Notes under the pieces: model-generated
What the model saw: only the letters and a program-made list of their open reading frames with translations
Told to the model about the DNA's origin: nothing
Databases searched by the model: none
In this document: one piece after another, positions 34,923-43,797 of the stretch
How positions within the stretch are numbered: position 1 is the stretch's first letter
How the letters are laid out: every line of letters starts with the position of its first letter
Assembly: GCF_001513975.1 (NCBI RefSeq)
Contig: NZ_KQ947984.1
Span: 634,226-698,225, forward strand
Direction: 5' to 3'
Length of the DNA stretch: 64,000 bases
DNA from: Streptomyces curacoi
Lineage (GTDB): Bacteria; Actinomycetota; Actinomycetes; Streptomycetales; Streptomycetaceae
Translations under genes and position numbers: made by a program

Positions 34923-34945
34923 GCAGACGACGGACAGTCGTCTGC
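34923..34945 (+). promoter_or_regulatory. Hairpin next to the transglycosylase ribosome binding site
   Basis: GCAGACGAC pairs with GTCGTCTGC around GGACA, a nine-base perfect stem ending three bases before the GGGAGGGGAA ribosome site. It could regulate translation or stability of the mRNA. It does not show the conserved core of the c-di-AMP (ydaO) riboswitch known upstream of some wall hydrolases. Confidence 0.4.
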
Positions 34946-34962
34946 AGGGAGGGGAACATACC

Positions 34963-36042
34963 GTGGCAGGGCACGGAGTCAGAGCAGTCCGAGGTACGGC
35001 GGCCGCGGTGGCGGCGATGGTGGCGGTGACCGCCTCACAGGCGCCCGGAGCTGTCCCGGCACGCGCCGCGGCGCCGGCACCGAGGCAGGCGTCCGCCGCG
35101 CACGGACCCAGCATCTCCGGCGACACCCCGTACCGCACCGAGCTGCCGCCGCTGCGGGCCGGAAAGGCCGACGGCACGGACGAGGCACCGGCGCAGGCGG
35201 GCGCCGCGCTGCCGGCGAGCGTGTTCGCCGCGTACCGGCGGGCCGAGGAGCGGCTCGCGCGCGAGGCGCCCGGCTGTCGGCTGCGGTGGCAGCTGCTGGC
35301 GGCGATCGGGCAGGTGGAGTCGGGGCAGGCGCGGGGCGGCCGGGTGACGTCGGACGGTACGACCGTGACGCCGATCCTCGGCCCCCGGCTGGACGGCGTG
35401 GCCTTCGCGCTGATCCGGGACACCGACGGCGGCGCCCACGACGGGGACACGGCGTACGACCGCGCGGTCGGGCCGATGCAGTTCATCCCGTCGACCTGGG
35501 CCCGCTGGGGCGCGGACGGCAACGGCGACGGGCGTACGGATCCGAACAACGTCTTCGACGCGGCGCTCGCCGCCGGGCGCTATCTCTGCGCGGGCGGGCG
35601 GGACCTGTCCGACGCCGCCGACCTCGACCGGGCGATCCTCGGCTACAACCACTCGGCGGCGTATCTGCGCACGGTCCGGGCCTGGTACGCGTACTTCCTG
35701 GACGGGCACCGGGTGGTGCCGGACGGCTCCGCCGGCTCCTCGGCACGGCCCGAGGCGTCGCGGTCACCCTCGAAGCCGAAGAAGGAGGCTTCCCCGACGC
35801 CCTCCGCACGCCCGGCCGCCCCGCCGTCGCGCACCCCGTCGCCCCCCGACGCCGCACCGGCCCCCACCCCGTCCCGTCCGTCCGCCGAACCCACGCAGAC
35901 GGCGGAGCCGCAACTTCCGCTCCCCGGCTCCGACATCGAGCTCCCCGGCGACGACCTGCTGTCCAGCGGTGCCCCACTGACCAGTAACAGCGCGGACTCG
36001 ATGACCGCCACCCCCTCCACAACCGCCGATACTCGGCGGTAA
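34963..36042 (+). CDS. Secreted lytic transglycosylase (SLT domain)
   Basis: A 359-residue exported wall enzyme. GTG at 34963 follows GGGAGGGGAA and starts a signal peptide with Ala-rich core ending near ARAAA. The SLT domain (about residues 85-230) has the catalytic glutamate in LLAAIGQVESGQARGG, and AVGPMQFIPSTWARWGADGN and ILGYNHSAAYL, the standard MltB/SLT-type motifs. A 120-residue Pro/Ser/Lys tail follows, suited to crossing the wall. The gene ends TAATG, sharing a base with a possible start of the sigma factor gene. Confidence 0.92.
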   Translation: MAGHGVRAVRGTAAAVAAMVAVTASQAPGAVPARAAAPAPRQASAAHGPSISGDTPYRTELPPLRAGKADGTDEAPAQAGAALPASVFAAYRRAEERLAREAPGCRLRWQLLAAIGQVESGQARGGRVTSDGTTVTPILGPRLDGVAFALIRDTDGGAHDGDTAYDRAVGPMQFIPSTWARWGADGNGDGRTDPNNVFDAALAAGRYLCAGGRDLSDAADLDRAILGYNHSAAYLRTVRAWYAYFLDGHRVVPDGSAGSSARPEASRSPSKPKKEASPTPSARPAAPPSRTPSPPDAAPAPTPSRPSAEPTQTAEPQLPLPGSDIELPGDDLLSSGAPLTSNSADSMTATPSTTADTRR

Positions 36043-36098
36043 TGTCGCGCCCCACCGGACGGAACGAAACCGGTGGGGTGAAGCGCGAAGGGGCCCTC

Positions 36099-37193
36099 AT
36101 GGCGACGGACATGCCTGCGGACATGCCCGCAGAGACACCTGTGGAGATGCACGCCGCCGACGAGCGTTGGCGGCGCATGTGGAGCCACCGCGAGCAACTG
36201 CTCAAGGTGGCCCGGCGCAGGTCGATGAGTGCGGAGGACGCCGAGGACGCGGTGCACGAGGCGATGCTGCGTGCCGCGGAACGCCCCGACCTGGACGACG
36301 AGCGGCTCGCCGCGTGGCTGACCACGGTCACGATGCGGCTCTGCGTCGACCGATACCGGCAGGTCAACCGCGAGGCCGAGGTGCGCACGAGCCCGACCCT
36401 CGTCGCCCCCGGCCCCGTCCCGGTCGAGGAGGCGGTGTGTGACCGCGCCGAGGCGAAGTGGCTGGCGGTGCGCAGTGGTGAGCTGCCCGCGCGGCAGGCG
36501 GAGGCGCTGCGGCTGAAGTCGGAGGACCTGGACGTCGGGCAGGTCGCGGTGCGGATGGGGCTCAGTTACCGGACCGTCGAGTCGCTGCTGGCCCGGGCGC
36601 GGCGGACGCTGCGGCAGTCGCTGGCCGCCACGCTCGGGTTCGCGCTGTTCCTCATCGGGTGGGGACGGCCGCGCGGCGGCGGCAGGGTGCACGCCGTGGC
36701 GGTGGCTTCTACGGCGGCGACCCTGGCAGTGACGGGGTTCGTCCTGCCGTACGCCCTCGACGGGAACGGGGACGGCGACGGCACGGCACCTCGGCCCGCC
36801 GTCGCCTCGCCGGGCGACGCGGAGGCGCTGCGGCCCGGCGGCAGCGGTGACGGCCGTACACCTCGGGGGAACACCCCCACGGCCACCTCGGGCGACCGGG
36901 GAGCGGCCGACTCCCCGGCGGCCGAATCGTTCCTCCCGCTGTCCGTCCCGCCCTTGCCGGACGTCCCGGCGTCCCCCCTCCCGACGCTGTCCGCCCCGGA
37001 GGTCCCGGCGGTACCGGACGTGCCGGAGGTGCCGGACGTGCCGGAGGTGCCGGACGTGCCGAACCTGCCCGACATCCCCGGCCTGCCGACAGAACCCCCC
37101 GTCGACCCGACGGCCACAACGACACTCCCGGACCTCCCCACCGCCGTACCGTCCGCCTCCCTCCCTGTGCCGACGGCGAGCGCACTGCCCTAG
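36099..37193 (+). CDS. ECF-like sigma factor fused to a membrane anchor and extracytoplasmic repeat tail
   Basis: A sigma-70-family protein of about 364 residues. Region 2 is visible in SAEDAEDAVHEAMLRAAERP and region 4 as SGELPARQAEALRLKSEDL followed by a helix-turn-helix with SYRTVESLLARARRTLRQ. Beyond it are a short hydrophobic pair (TLGFALFLIGWG; AVAVASTAATLAVTGFVLPY), a predicted membrane helix, and a 120-residue Pro/Ser/Val tail with PDVPEV repeats that would lie outside. ATG at 36099 has GAAGGGG upstream; ATG at 36042 overlaps the transglycosylase stop and is possible. No anti-sigma gene is adjacent; the anchor may serve instead. Confidence 0.88.
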   Translation: MATDMPADMPAETPVEMHAADERWRRMWSHREQLLKVARRRSMSAEDAEDAVHEAMLRAAERPDLDDERLAAWLTTVTMRLCVDRYRQVNREAEVRTSPTLVAPGPVPVEEAVCDRAEAKWLAVRSGELPARQAEALRLKSEDLDVGQVAVRMGLSYRTVESLLARARRTLRQSLAATLGFALFLIGWGRPRGGGRVHAVAVASTAATLAVTGFVLPYALDGNGDGDGTAPRPAVASPGDAEALRPGGSGDGRTPRGNTPTATSGDRGAADSPAAESFLPLSVPPLPDVPASPLPTLSAPEVPAVPDVPEVPDVPEVPDVPNLPDIPGLPTEPPVDPTATTTLPDLPTAVPSASLPVPTASALP

Positions 37194-37217
37194 CAGGGGA
37201 CACACGCCCGTAAGTCC

Positions 37218-37633
37218 GCCGGAGGCCCCGGGCGTCCCGCCGGTCCCCCGAGACGCCGGACGTGCCGGACCTGTCCGAGGCCCCGACCTGCCGGTTGAGC
37301 CCTCCGACGTGCCGACCACCACGGCGGCGGTCCCGGACCTCCCCACCGCCGTACCGTCCGCCCTCGCTCCTCCGCTGCCGTCCGAGAGCGCACTACCGCG
37401 GCCCGGCACACACGACCGTAGGTTCGCCGGAGGCCCCGGGCGTCCCGCCGGTCCCCCGAGACGCCGGACGTGCCGGACCTGCCCGAGGCCCCGACCTGCC
37501 GGTTGAGCCCTCCGACGTGCCGACCACCACGGCGGCGGTCCCGGACCTCCCCACCGCCGTACCGTCCGCCCTCGCTCCCCGTACCGTCCTCCTCCGTCCC
37601 CGCGACGACGGCGAGCGCGCTGCCGTAGCCACG
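37218..37633 (+). repeat. 208-base tandem repeats derived from the sigma factor's 3' end
   Basis: The segment 37218-37370 recurs at 37426-37578 with one visible mismatch, offset exactly 208 bases. A diverged copy overlaps the coding end of the sigma gene (common block GACCTCCCCACCGCCG at 37131, 37336 and 37544). The three copies are in three different frames, so those after the stop are not read as protein. Together with the following repeat this fills the 668 bases between 37194 and 37861, which hold no supported gene. Confidence 0.9.
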
Positions 37634-37718
37634 GCCTACGGCTGCCGCAACCACGGCCATACGGCTGCCGCACTCACGGCCATACGGCCGCCGTACCCAC
37701 AGGCCTACGGCCACCCCA
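37629..37718 (+). repeat. Degenerate 22-24-base tandem repeats
   Basis: About four copies of a unit like CCACGGCCATACGGCTGCCG, starting near 37629, 37651, 37675 and 37697. They follow the 208-base repeats and precede an AT-rich stretch (CCGAAAAAAATCC) before the mce operon. Confidence 0.7.
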
Positions 37719-37861
37719 GCCGCGCGGATACGCCCGCAAGCCACCCCAAATCCCCCACCCCGAAACCTGCCCGAAAAAAATCCGCCCCGGAAACGACGGA
37801 CGCCCGTCCCCTCCTCGTAGAGCAGATGTCGGAGCTGCTGCACGGCTGAAGGGTGGACCGG

Positions 37862-38809
37862 ATGGGTGTCGAGATCTGTGTGGAAGGGCTGACCAAGTCC
37901 TTCGGTCACCAGGTCATCTGGCAGGACGTCTCACTGACGCTGCCCGCCGGGGAGGTCTCGGTCATGCTCGGCCCCTCGGGCACGGGCAAGTCGGTGTTCC
38001 TCAAGACGCTCGTCGGACTGCTGAAGCCGGAGCGCGGGTCGATCACGATCCAGGGCCGGGACATCACCAAGCTGCGCGAGCACGACCTGTACGAGGTGCG
38101 CAAGCTCTTCGGCGTGCTGTTCCAGGACGGCGCGCTGTTCGGCTCGATGAACCTGTACGACAACATCGCCTTCCCGCTGCGCGAGCACACCCGTAAGTCC
38201 GAGAGCGAGATCCGGCGCATCGTGCTGGAGAAGATGGACATGGTCGGGCTGATCGGCGCCGAGGAGAAGCTGCCCGGTGAGATCTCCGGCGGGATGAGGA
38301 AGCGGGCCGGGCTGGCCCGGGCGCTCGTCCTCGATCCGGAGATCATCCTCTTCGACGAGCCGGACTCGGGCCTCGACCCGGTCCGCGTCGCCTATCTCAA
38401 CCAGCTGATCGTCGATCTCAACGCGCAGATCGACGCGACCTTCCTGATCGTCACGCACGACATCGCCTCGGCCCGCCAGGTCCCGGACAACATCGGGCTG
38501 CTGTTCCGCCGCGAGCTGGTGATGTTCGGGCCCCGCGAGGAGCTGCTGACCAGCGACGAACCGGTCGTACGGCAGTTCCTGAACGGCCGGATGCAGGGCC
38601 CGATCGGCATGGCGGAGGAGAAGGACGCCGCCCAGGTCGAGCAGGAGCTCGCCGCCCTCGGCGACGGCGGCAAGGACACACAGTCTCCCGGCAGCCAGGC
38701 CATGACTCCCCGCCTGCTGCCGGGGCCGGGCATCCCACGGCCACCGCGCTGGGAGGCGATCGCCCGGCGCGAGGCCGCGCTGCACCAGAAGGCGGTGGCC
38801 GGCGCATGA
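37862..38809 (+). CDS. mceG: Mce transporter ATP-binding protein (MlaF/Mkl-like)
   Basis: A 315-residue ATPase powering lipid import through the MCE complex. Walker A is GPSGTGKS near residues 37-44, the signature is ISGGMRKRAGLARAL near 142, and Walker B IILFDEPDSGLDP near 162; GGMRKR and DSGLDP are diagnostic of the MlaF/MceG group. ATG at 37862 has GAAGG upstream; GTG at 37853 has none. The gene overlaps the first permease by ATGA. In mycobacteria the ATPase is encoded apart from mce loci, whereas Streptomyces carries it inside, as here. Confidence 0.95.
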   Translation: MGVEICVEGLTKSFGHQVIWQDVSLTLPAGEVSVMLGPSGTGKSVFLKTLVGLLKPERGSITIQGRDITKLREHDLYEVRKLFGVLFQDGALFGSMNLYDNIAFPLREHTRKSESEIRRIVLEKMDMVGLIGAEEKLPGEISGGMRKRAGLARALVLDPEIILFDEPDSGLDPVRVAYLNQLIVDLNAQIDATFLIVTHDIASARQVPDNIGLLFRRELVMFGPREELLTSDEPVVRQFLNGRMQGPIGMAEEKDAAQVEQELAALGDGGKDTQSPGSQAMTPRLLPGPGIPRPPRWEAIARREAALHQKAVAGA

Positions 38810-39576
38810 GCCTGTCCCCGATCGGAGCGCTGCGGCACTCCGGGAGCCTGTTCGCGATGGCGCTGGACGTCGTCCGGACCATCCCCCGACGGCCCTTCCA
38901 GGCAAGGGAGTTCATCCAGCAGGCGTGGTTCGTCGCGAGCGTCACCATCCTGCCGACGGCGCTCGTCTCCATCCCCTTCGGAGCCGTCATCGCGCTGCAG
39001 ATCGGCAGCCTGACCCGGCAGCTCGGCGCCCAGTCCTTCTCCGGCGCCGCCTCCGTGCTCGCCGTGCTGCGCGAGGCCTCGCCGATCGTCACCGCGCTGC
39101 TGATCGCGGGCGCCGGCGGCACGGCGATCTGTGCCGACCTCGGGGCGCGGAAGATCCGCGAGGAGATCGACGCGATGCAGGTGCTGGGCATCGACCCCAT
39201 CCACCGCCTCGTCGTACCCCGCGTGCTGGCGTCGATGCTGGTGGCGGTGCTGCTCAACGGCCTGGTGTCGGTGGTCGGCGTGGCGGGCGGCTACTTCTTC
39301 AACGTCGTCCTGCAGAACGGCACCCCCGGCGCCTACCTCGCCTCCTTCACCACCCTCGCCCAGCTCTCCGACCTGTGGGCGGCCGAGGTGAAGGCACTCG
39401 TGTTCGGCGCGATCGCCGGGATCGTCGCCTCCTACAAGGGACTGACCGCGAAGGGCGGCCCGAAGGGCGTGGGCGACGCGGTGAACCAGTCGGTGGTGAT
39501 CACCTTCATGTTGCTGTTCGTGACCAACTTCGTGATGACCGCGGTGTACTTCCAGGTCGTCCCGCAGAGGGGTTAG
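38806..39576 (+). CDS. yrbEA: MlaE/YrbE-family permease A
   Basis: A 256-residue membrane protein with about five helices of the MlaE family. Family motifs are AVLREASPIVTALLIAGAGGTA and the coupling region EEIDAMQVLGIDPIHRLVVPR (read in parts), with the conserved E-x-D-A-x-x-x-x-G that contacts the ATPase. It overlaps the ATPase gene and precedes a second permease by 12 bases. The two should form the membrane heterodimer. Confidence 0.95.
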   Translation: MSLSPIGALRHSGSLFAMALDVVRTIPRRPFQAREFIQQAWFVASVTILPTALVSIPFGAVIALQIGSLTRQLGAQSFSGAASVLAVLREASPIVTALLIAGAGGTAICADLGARKIREEIDAMQVLGIDPIHRLVVPRVLASMLVAVLLNGLVSVVGVAGGYFFNVVLQNGTPGAYLASFTTLAQLSDLWAAEVKALVFGAIAGIVASYKGLTAKGGPKGVGDAVNQSVVITFMLLFVTNFVMTAVYFQVVPQRG

Positions 39577-39588
39577 GAGGTTCAAACG

Positions 39589-40416
39589 ATGAGACAGCCG
39601 ATGAGACTTCTCGATCGCCCTCTGCGCTCCCTGGAAGCACTGGGCACCCAACTCTCCTTCTACGGCCGCTCCCTGGCCTGGACCGGCCGCACCCTGCGCC
39701 GCTACAAGAAGGAGATCCTGCGCCTGCTCGCCGAGGTGAGCTTCGGCCGTGGCGCGCTGGCCGTCGTGGGCGGCACGGTCGGCATCATCGCCTTCCTGTC
39801 CTTCTTCACCGGCACCGAGGTCGGCCTCCAGGGCTACGCGGCCCTCAACCAGCTCGGCACCTCCAACTTCGTGGCGTTCCTCTCGGCGTACTTCAACACC
39901 CGCGAGATCGCCCCGCTGGTGGCGGGACTCGCGCTCTCGGCGACCGTGGGCGCCGGGTTCACGGCCCAGCTCGGCGCGATGCGGATCAGCGAGGAGACGG
40001 ACGCCCTGGAAGTCATGGGCGTGCCCTCGCTGCCGTTCCTGGTGACGACGCGGATGATCGCCGGGTTCGTCGCGGTCATCCCGCTGTACGTGGTCGGCCT
40101 GCTGTCCTCCTACCTCGCCGCCCGGACCATCACCACCGGCTACTACGGCCAGTCCGCCGGCACCTACGACCACTACTTCCAGCAGTACCTGCCCCCGGTG
40201 GACGTGCTGTGGTCCTTCGGCAAGGTGCTCGTCTTCGCCGTCCTGATCATCCTGGTGCACTGCTTCTACGGCTACTACGCGAGCGGCGGCCCGGCGGGCG
40301 TCGGCGTCGCGGTGGGCCGCGCGGTGCGGACCTCGATCGTGGCGATCAACGTCCTGGACTTCTTTCTGTCGTTGGCGATCTGGGGCGCCAACACGACCGT
40401 ACGGATCGCGGGGTGA
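39589..40416 (+). CDS. yrbEB: MlaE/YrbE-family permease B
   Basis: A 275-residue partner permease. It repeats the family coupling motif, GAMRISEETDALEVMGVPSLP, and the N-terminal interfacial helix before the first membrane segment. AGGAGG lies nine bases before ATG 39589. Its stop overlaps the first MCE gene by GTGA. The pair of unequal permeases is typical of actinobacterial mce loci, unlike the single MlaE of Gram-negatives. Confidence 0.95.
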   Translation: MRQPMRLLDRPLRSLEALGTQLSFYGRSLAWTGRTLRRYKKEILRLLAEVSFGRGALAVVGGTVGIIAFLSFFTGTEVGLQGYAALNQLGTSNFVAFLSAYFNTREIAPLVAGLALSATVGAGFTAQLGAMRISEETDALEVMGVPSLPFLVTTRMIAGFVAVIPLYVVGLLSSYLAARTITTGYYGQSAGTYDHYFQQYLPPVDVLWSFGKVLVFAVLIILVHCFYGYYASGGPAGVGVAVGRAVRTSIVAINVLDFFLSLAIWGANTTVRIAG

Positions 40417-41672
40417 GCCGCCGGATGAAGGTGCTGAGACTGCGGTTGTACGGCGTGGTGTTCCTGGCCGTACTCGCGCTGCTGCTGTCGTTGTCCGTGG
40501 CCGTCTACCGGCAGGCCTTCACGCCGGTCGTGCGGATCACCCTGGAGGCCGACAGCCTGGGCAACCAGCTCGACCCGCAGGCCGACGTCAAGCTGCGCGG
40601 GCTGCTGGTCGGCGAGGTGCGCGAGGTGCACGCCGACGGGACGAAGGCACGGCTCGACATCGCGCTCAAGCCGGAGCACGTCGCGCACATCCCCTCGGAC
40701 GTGCACGCCCGCCTGCTGCCCAAGACGCTGTTCGGCGAGAAGTACGTCGACCTGGTGCCGCCCGCCGGCGCCGGCTCCTCATCGGCGCGCCCGATCCGCG
40801 CCGGTGACGTCATCACCCAGGACCGCACCCGCGTCGGCATCGAGGTGCAGCAGCTGCTGAACGACCTGATGCCCCTGCTCCGGACGGTCCAGCCCGGCAA
40901 GCTCAACGCCACCCTCTCCGCCTTCGCCGGCGCCCTCGAAGGCCGCGGCGACCGCATCGGCGACAACCTCACGCGCCTGGAGGCCTACCTGCGCCGCCTC
41001 AACCCCCACCTGCCCTCCCTCACCGAGGACATCGCCCGCTTCGCCGAGGTCGCCGAGATCTACGGCGACGCGGCACCCGACCTGATGGAGATCCTGCGCA
41101 ACACCGTCACCACCAGCCGCACGCTCGTCGAGCAGAAGGACCGGCTGGCGGCGGCGCTGAGGACCACGGCCACCGTCGCCGGCACCGCGGAGGACTTCCT
41201 CGACACGAACGGCGACCGGATGATCACCCTCGGCCGGGTCTCCCGCCCGACACTGGAGCTGTTCGCCCGCTACTCCCCCGAGTACCCGTGTCTGATGGCC
41301 GGTCTGGTCCGCCAGGAGAAGGCCTCGGAGGAGGCGTTCCGGGGCGGAAAGATGCACATCACGCTGGAGGTCGTACGGCCGCAGGGGGCGTACGAGCCGG
41401 GTGAGGAGCCGCGCTACGGCGAGCGGTCCGGGCCGAACTGCCATGGCCTGCCGCATCCTCGCGTGCCGGCACCGGGCGTCCATCTCAACGACGGCTCCAA
41501 GAAGCTGAGTGCGTCCTCCGGTCCGCCCGGCGTCTCCGCCACCCGGTCCGAGCAGCGGGCGGTCGGCTCGCTCGTGGCCCCGGTCCTGGGCGTGCCCGCC
41601 GACGAGGTGCCGCCCGTCACGACGCTGCTGTTCGGGCCGCTGGCGCGCGGGACGGCGGTGAGTGTGGCATGA
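40413..41672 (+). CDS. mceA: MCE family protein, first of six
   Basis: A 419-residue protein with an N-terminal membrane anchor (LYGVVFLAVLALLLSLSVAV) and an MCE/MlaD domain at about residues 40-120 containing LRGLLVGEVREV and KTLFGEKYVDLVPP. A long helical region predicted to build the tunnel of the MCE hexamer follows. The C-terminal part has two cysteines likely to form a disulfide outside. GTG at 40413 overlaps the permease stop; ATG at 40425 is an alternative. Confidence 0.93.
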   Translation: MSRRMKVLRLRLYGVVFLAVLALLLSLSVAVYRQAFTPVVRITLEADSLGNQLDPQADVKLRGLLVGEVREVHADGTKARLDIALKPEHVAHIPSDVHARLLPKTLFGEKYVDLVPPAGAGSSSARPIRAGDVITQDRTRVGIEVQQLLNDLMPLLRTVQPGKLNATLSAFAGALEGRGDRIGDNLTRLEAYLRRLNPHLPSLTEDIARFAEVAEIYGDAAPDLMEILRNTVTTSRTLVEQKDRLAAALRTTATVAGTAEDFLDTNGDRMITLGRVSRPTLELFARYSPEYPCLMAGLVRQEKASEEAFRGGKMHITLEVVRPQGAYEPGEEPRYGERSGPNCHGLPHPRVPAPGVHLNDGSKKLSASSGPPGVSATRSEQRAVGSLVAPVLGVPADEVPPVTTLLFGPLARGTAVSVA

Positions 41673-42727
41673 GCCGTACGAAGTCCAGGGGTGCCCAGCA
41701 GACGGCCGCCCCGCTGGTCAAGTTCAGTCTCTTCGCGGTGGTGACCGTGCTGGCGACAGCGCTGCTCGCGGCCACCATCGTGAACATCTCCTTCACCCCG
41801 GAGCATCGCTATCGCGCGGTGTTCAGCGACGTCACCGGCCTGGAGGAGGGCGACGACATCCGGGTGGCCGGGGTGCGGGTCGGCGAGGTCGAGGACATCC
41901 GGATCAAGGACCGGACGCTGGCCGAGGTCACCTTCACGGTCAGCCAGAACCGGCCGCTGCTCACCTCCACGGGCGCGGTCATCCGGTACCGCAACCTCGT
42001 CGGGCAGCGGTACGTCGCCCTGACCGAGGGCGCGGGCGACGGCACCCGGCTGCGGCCCGGCGCGACGATCCCGCTGTCCCGCACCCAGCCGGCGTTGGAC
42101 CTCAACGCCCTGCTGAACGGCTTCAAGCCACTGTTCGCCGCGCTCAGCCCGAAGGACGTCAACCAGCTCGCCACCGAGATCATCAAGACCCTCCAGGGCG
42201 AGGGCGGGACGGTCAACAGCCTCCTCGCGCACACGGCGTCGCTCACCTCGACCCTGGCCGGCCGCGACAAGCTGATCGGCTCGGTCATCGACAACCTCAA
42301 CACGGTGCTGGGCACCCTCGACAAGCGGGGCGCCCGCTTCTCCGGCCTGCTCAAGCAGCTGCGCCGCGTCATCTCGGGCCTCTCCGCCGACCGCAAGCCC
42401 ATCGGGCAGTCGCTGGTGAGCATCGGCGACCTGACGGAGGCCACCTCGGGGCTGCTGAAGGACGCGCGCCCGCCGCTCAAGGACGACATCGCCGAGCTGA
42501 CCGAGCTCACCGGAACGCTGAACGACAACGAGAAGACCGTGGAGGGCGTGCTGAAGCGGCTGCCGAACAAGCTCAACGAGCTGACGGGGACGGCGTCCTA
42601 CGGCTCGTGGTTCAACTTCTACCTGTGTGACTTCGACGGCCGGATCGTGCTGCCGAAGACGGACTCCGGGGCACCGCAGGTGCTCACGCCCGAACTGCAC
42701 GTGGCGAGGGCGAGGTGCGGGGCATGA
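41669..42727 (+). CDS. mceB: MCE family protein, second of six
   Basis: A 352-residue MCE subunit. Its signal anchor (SLFAVVTVLATALLAATIV) is followed by the MCE domain with VTGLEEGDDIRVAGVRVGEVEDI and YRNLVGQRYVAL (read in parts), then a long coiled helix region rich in Leu, Asp and Lys. It is coupled to its neighbours by ATGA overlaps at both ends. It should be one strand of the lipid-conducting hexamer. Confidence 0.93.
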   Translation: MSRTKSRGAQQTAAPLVKFSLFAVVTVLATALLAATIVNISFTPEHRYRAVFSDVTGLEEGDDIRVAGVRVGEVEDIRIKDRTLAEVTFTVSQNRPLLTSTGAVIRYRNLVGQRYVALTEGAGDGTRLRPGATIPLSRTQPALDLNALLNGFKPLFAALSPKDVNQLATEIIKTLQGEGGTVNSLLAHTASLTSTLAGRDKLIGSVIDNLNTVLGTLDKRGARFSGLLKQLRRVISGLSADRKPIGQSLVSIGDLTEATSGLLKDARPPLKDDIAELTELTGTLNDNEKTVEGVLKRLPNKLNELTGTASYGSWFNFYLCDFDGRIVLPKTDSGAPQVLTPELHVARARCGA

Positions 42728-43797
42728 GCCGCAGGAACCGCCCGGAGCCGCTGTTCAAGGTCCGTGTGGAGCCGCCTCGCATACGGCTCCCGCGCATCCG
42801 CCGCCCGCATCTGCGCCCCTTCCGCGAGCGCAACCCCGTGGTCATCGGCGCGGTCGGCCTCACCGTCCTCGCGCTGCTGACGGTGGCCGCCTTCAACGCC
42901 GACCGGCTGCCGGTCATCGGCGACGGCGAGACGTACAGCGCGGCCTTCGCGGAGGCGGGCGGGCTCAAGCCGGGCGACGAGGTGCGGATCGCCGGCGTCA
43001 AGGTCGGCAAGGTGGAGGAGGTCGACCTGGACGGCGACCACGTCAAGATCACCTTCAAGATCAAGGGCGAGCCGGCCTTCGGCACGGACACCGGTGCCTC
43101 GATCCGGGTCAAGACCATCCTCGGCGCGAAGTACCTGGCCCTGCACCCCAAGGGCCAGGGTCAGTTGGAGCCGGGCAGCAAGATCCCGCTCGGGCGCACC
43201 GTCTCCGCGTACGACGTCGTACAGGCCTTCAGCGACCTCACCACCACGACGGAGGAGGTCGACACGGACCGCGTGGCGAAGGCCCTGGACACGATCTCCA
43301 CCACCTTCGAGGACTCCCCGGAAGAGGTACGGGCGTCCATCAAGGGCCTGTCGCAGATCTCCCGGACGGTGGCCTCCCGCGACAAGGCGCTGCGCGAGCT
43401 GCTCGACCACGCGAACGGCGTCACGGAGGTACTGGCCAACCGCTCCGAGGACTTCACCACGCTGGTCAAGGACGGCGACAAACTGCTCAAGGAGATCAGC
43501 AAGCGGCGCGAGGCGATCCACAAACTGCTGAAGAGCTCCGCCGCGCTCGGCATCCAGCTCTCCGGCCTGGTCCAGGACAACGACAAGGAGATCGGGCCCG
43601 CGCTCAAGGGCCTGAACCGCGTGGTGGACATGCTCGAACGGAACCAGTCCAGCCTGGACAGGAGCATCAAGCTCCTCGCCCCCTATGTGCGGCTCTTCAC
43701 CAACACCCTCGGCAACGGCCGCTGGTTCGACTCCTATGTGCAGAACCTGGTCGCCGCTCCGGTGGTGCCGCGGACGCGGACGGGAGGTGCGCGGTGA
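42724..43797 (+). CDS. mceC: MCE family protein, third of six
   Basis: A 357-residue MCE subunit with an unusually long basic N-terminus (about 40 residues rich in Arg and Pro) before the anchor VVIGAVGLTVLALLTVAAF. The MCE domain shows AGGLKPGDEVRIAGVKVGKVEEV and KTILGAKYLAL. A heptad-like helical region follows. ATG at 42724 overlaps the previous stop; a GTG at 42715 adds three residues and is less likely. Confidence 0.93.
   Translation: MSRRNRPEPLFKVRVEPPRIRLPRIRRPHLRPFRERNPVVIGAVGLTVLALLTVAAFNADRLPVIGDGETYSAAFAEAGGLKPGDEVRIAGVKVGKVEEVDLDGDHVKITFKIKGEPAFGTDTGASIRVKTILGAKYLALHPKGQGQLEPGSKIPLGRTVSAYDVVQAFSDLTTTTEEVDTDRVAKALDTISTTFEDSPEEVRASIKGLSQISRTVASRDKALRELLDHANGVTEVLANRSEDFTTLVKDGDKLLKEISKRREAIHKLLKSSAALGIQLSGLVQDNDKEIGPALKGLNRVVDMLERNQSSLDRSIKLLAPYVRLFTNTLGNGRWFDSYVQNLVAAPVVPRTRTGGAR

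Noticed and set aside
34923-34945. Possible c-di-AMP (ydaO/yuaA) riboswitch before the lytic transglycosylase.
   Set aside because: The gene class fits, but the leader is only about 140 bases from a divergent start and lacks the conserved riboswitch core; only a simple hairpin is present.
37262-37849. A 195-codon frame after the sigma factor, ending in LVEQMSELLHG.
   Set aside because: It runs through the 208-base repeats in a different frame from the gene they derive from, and has no ribosome site. The last 20 codons look coding-like but cannot be assigned.
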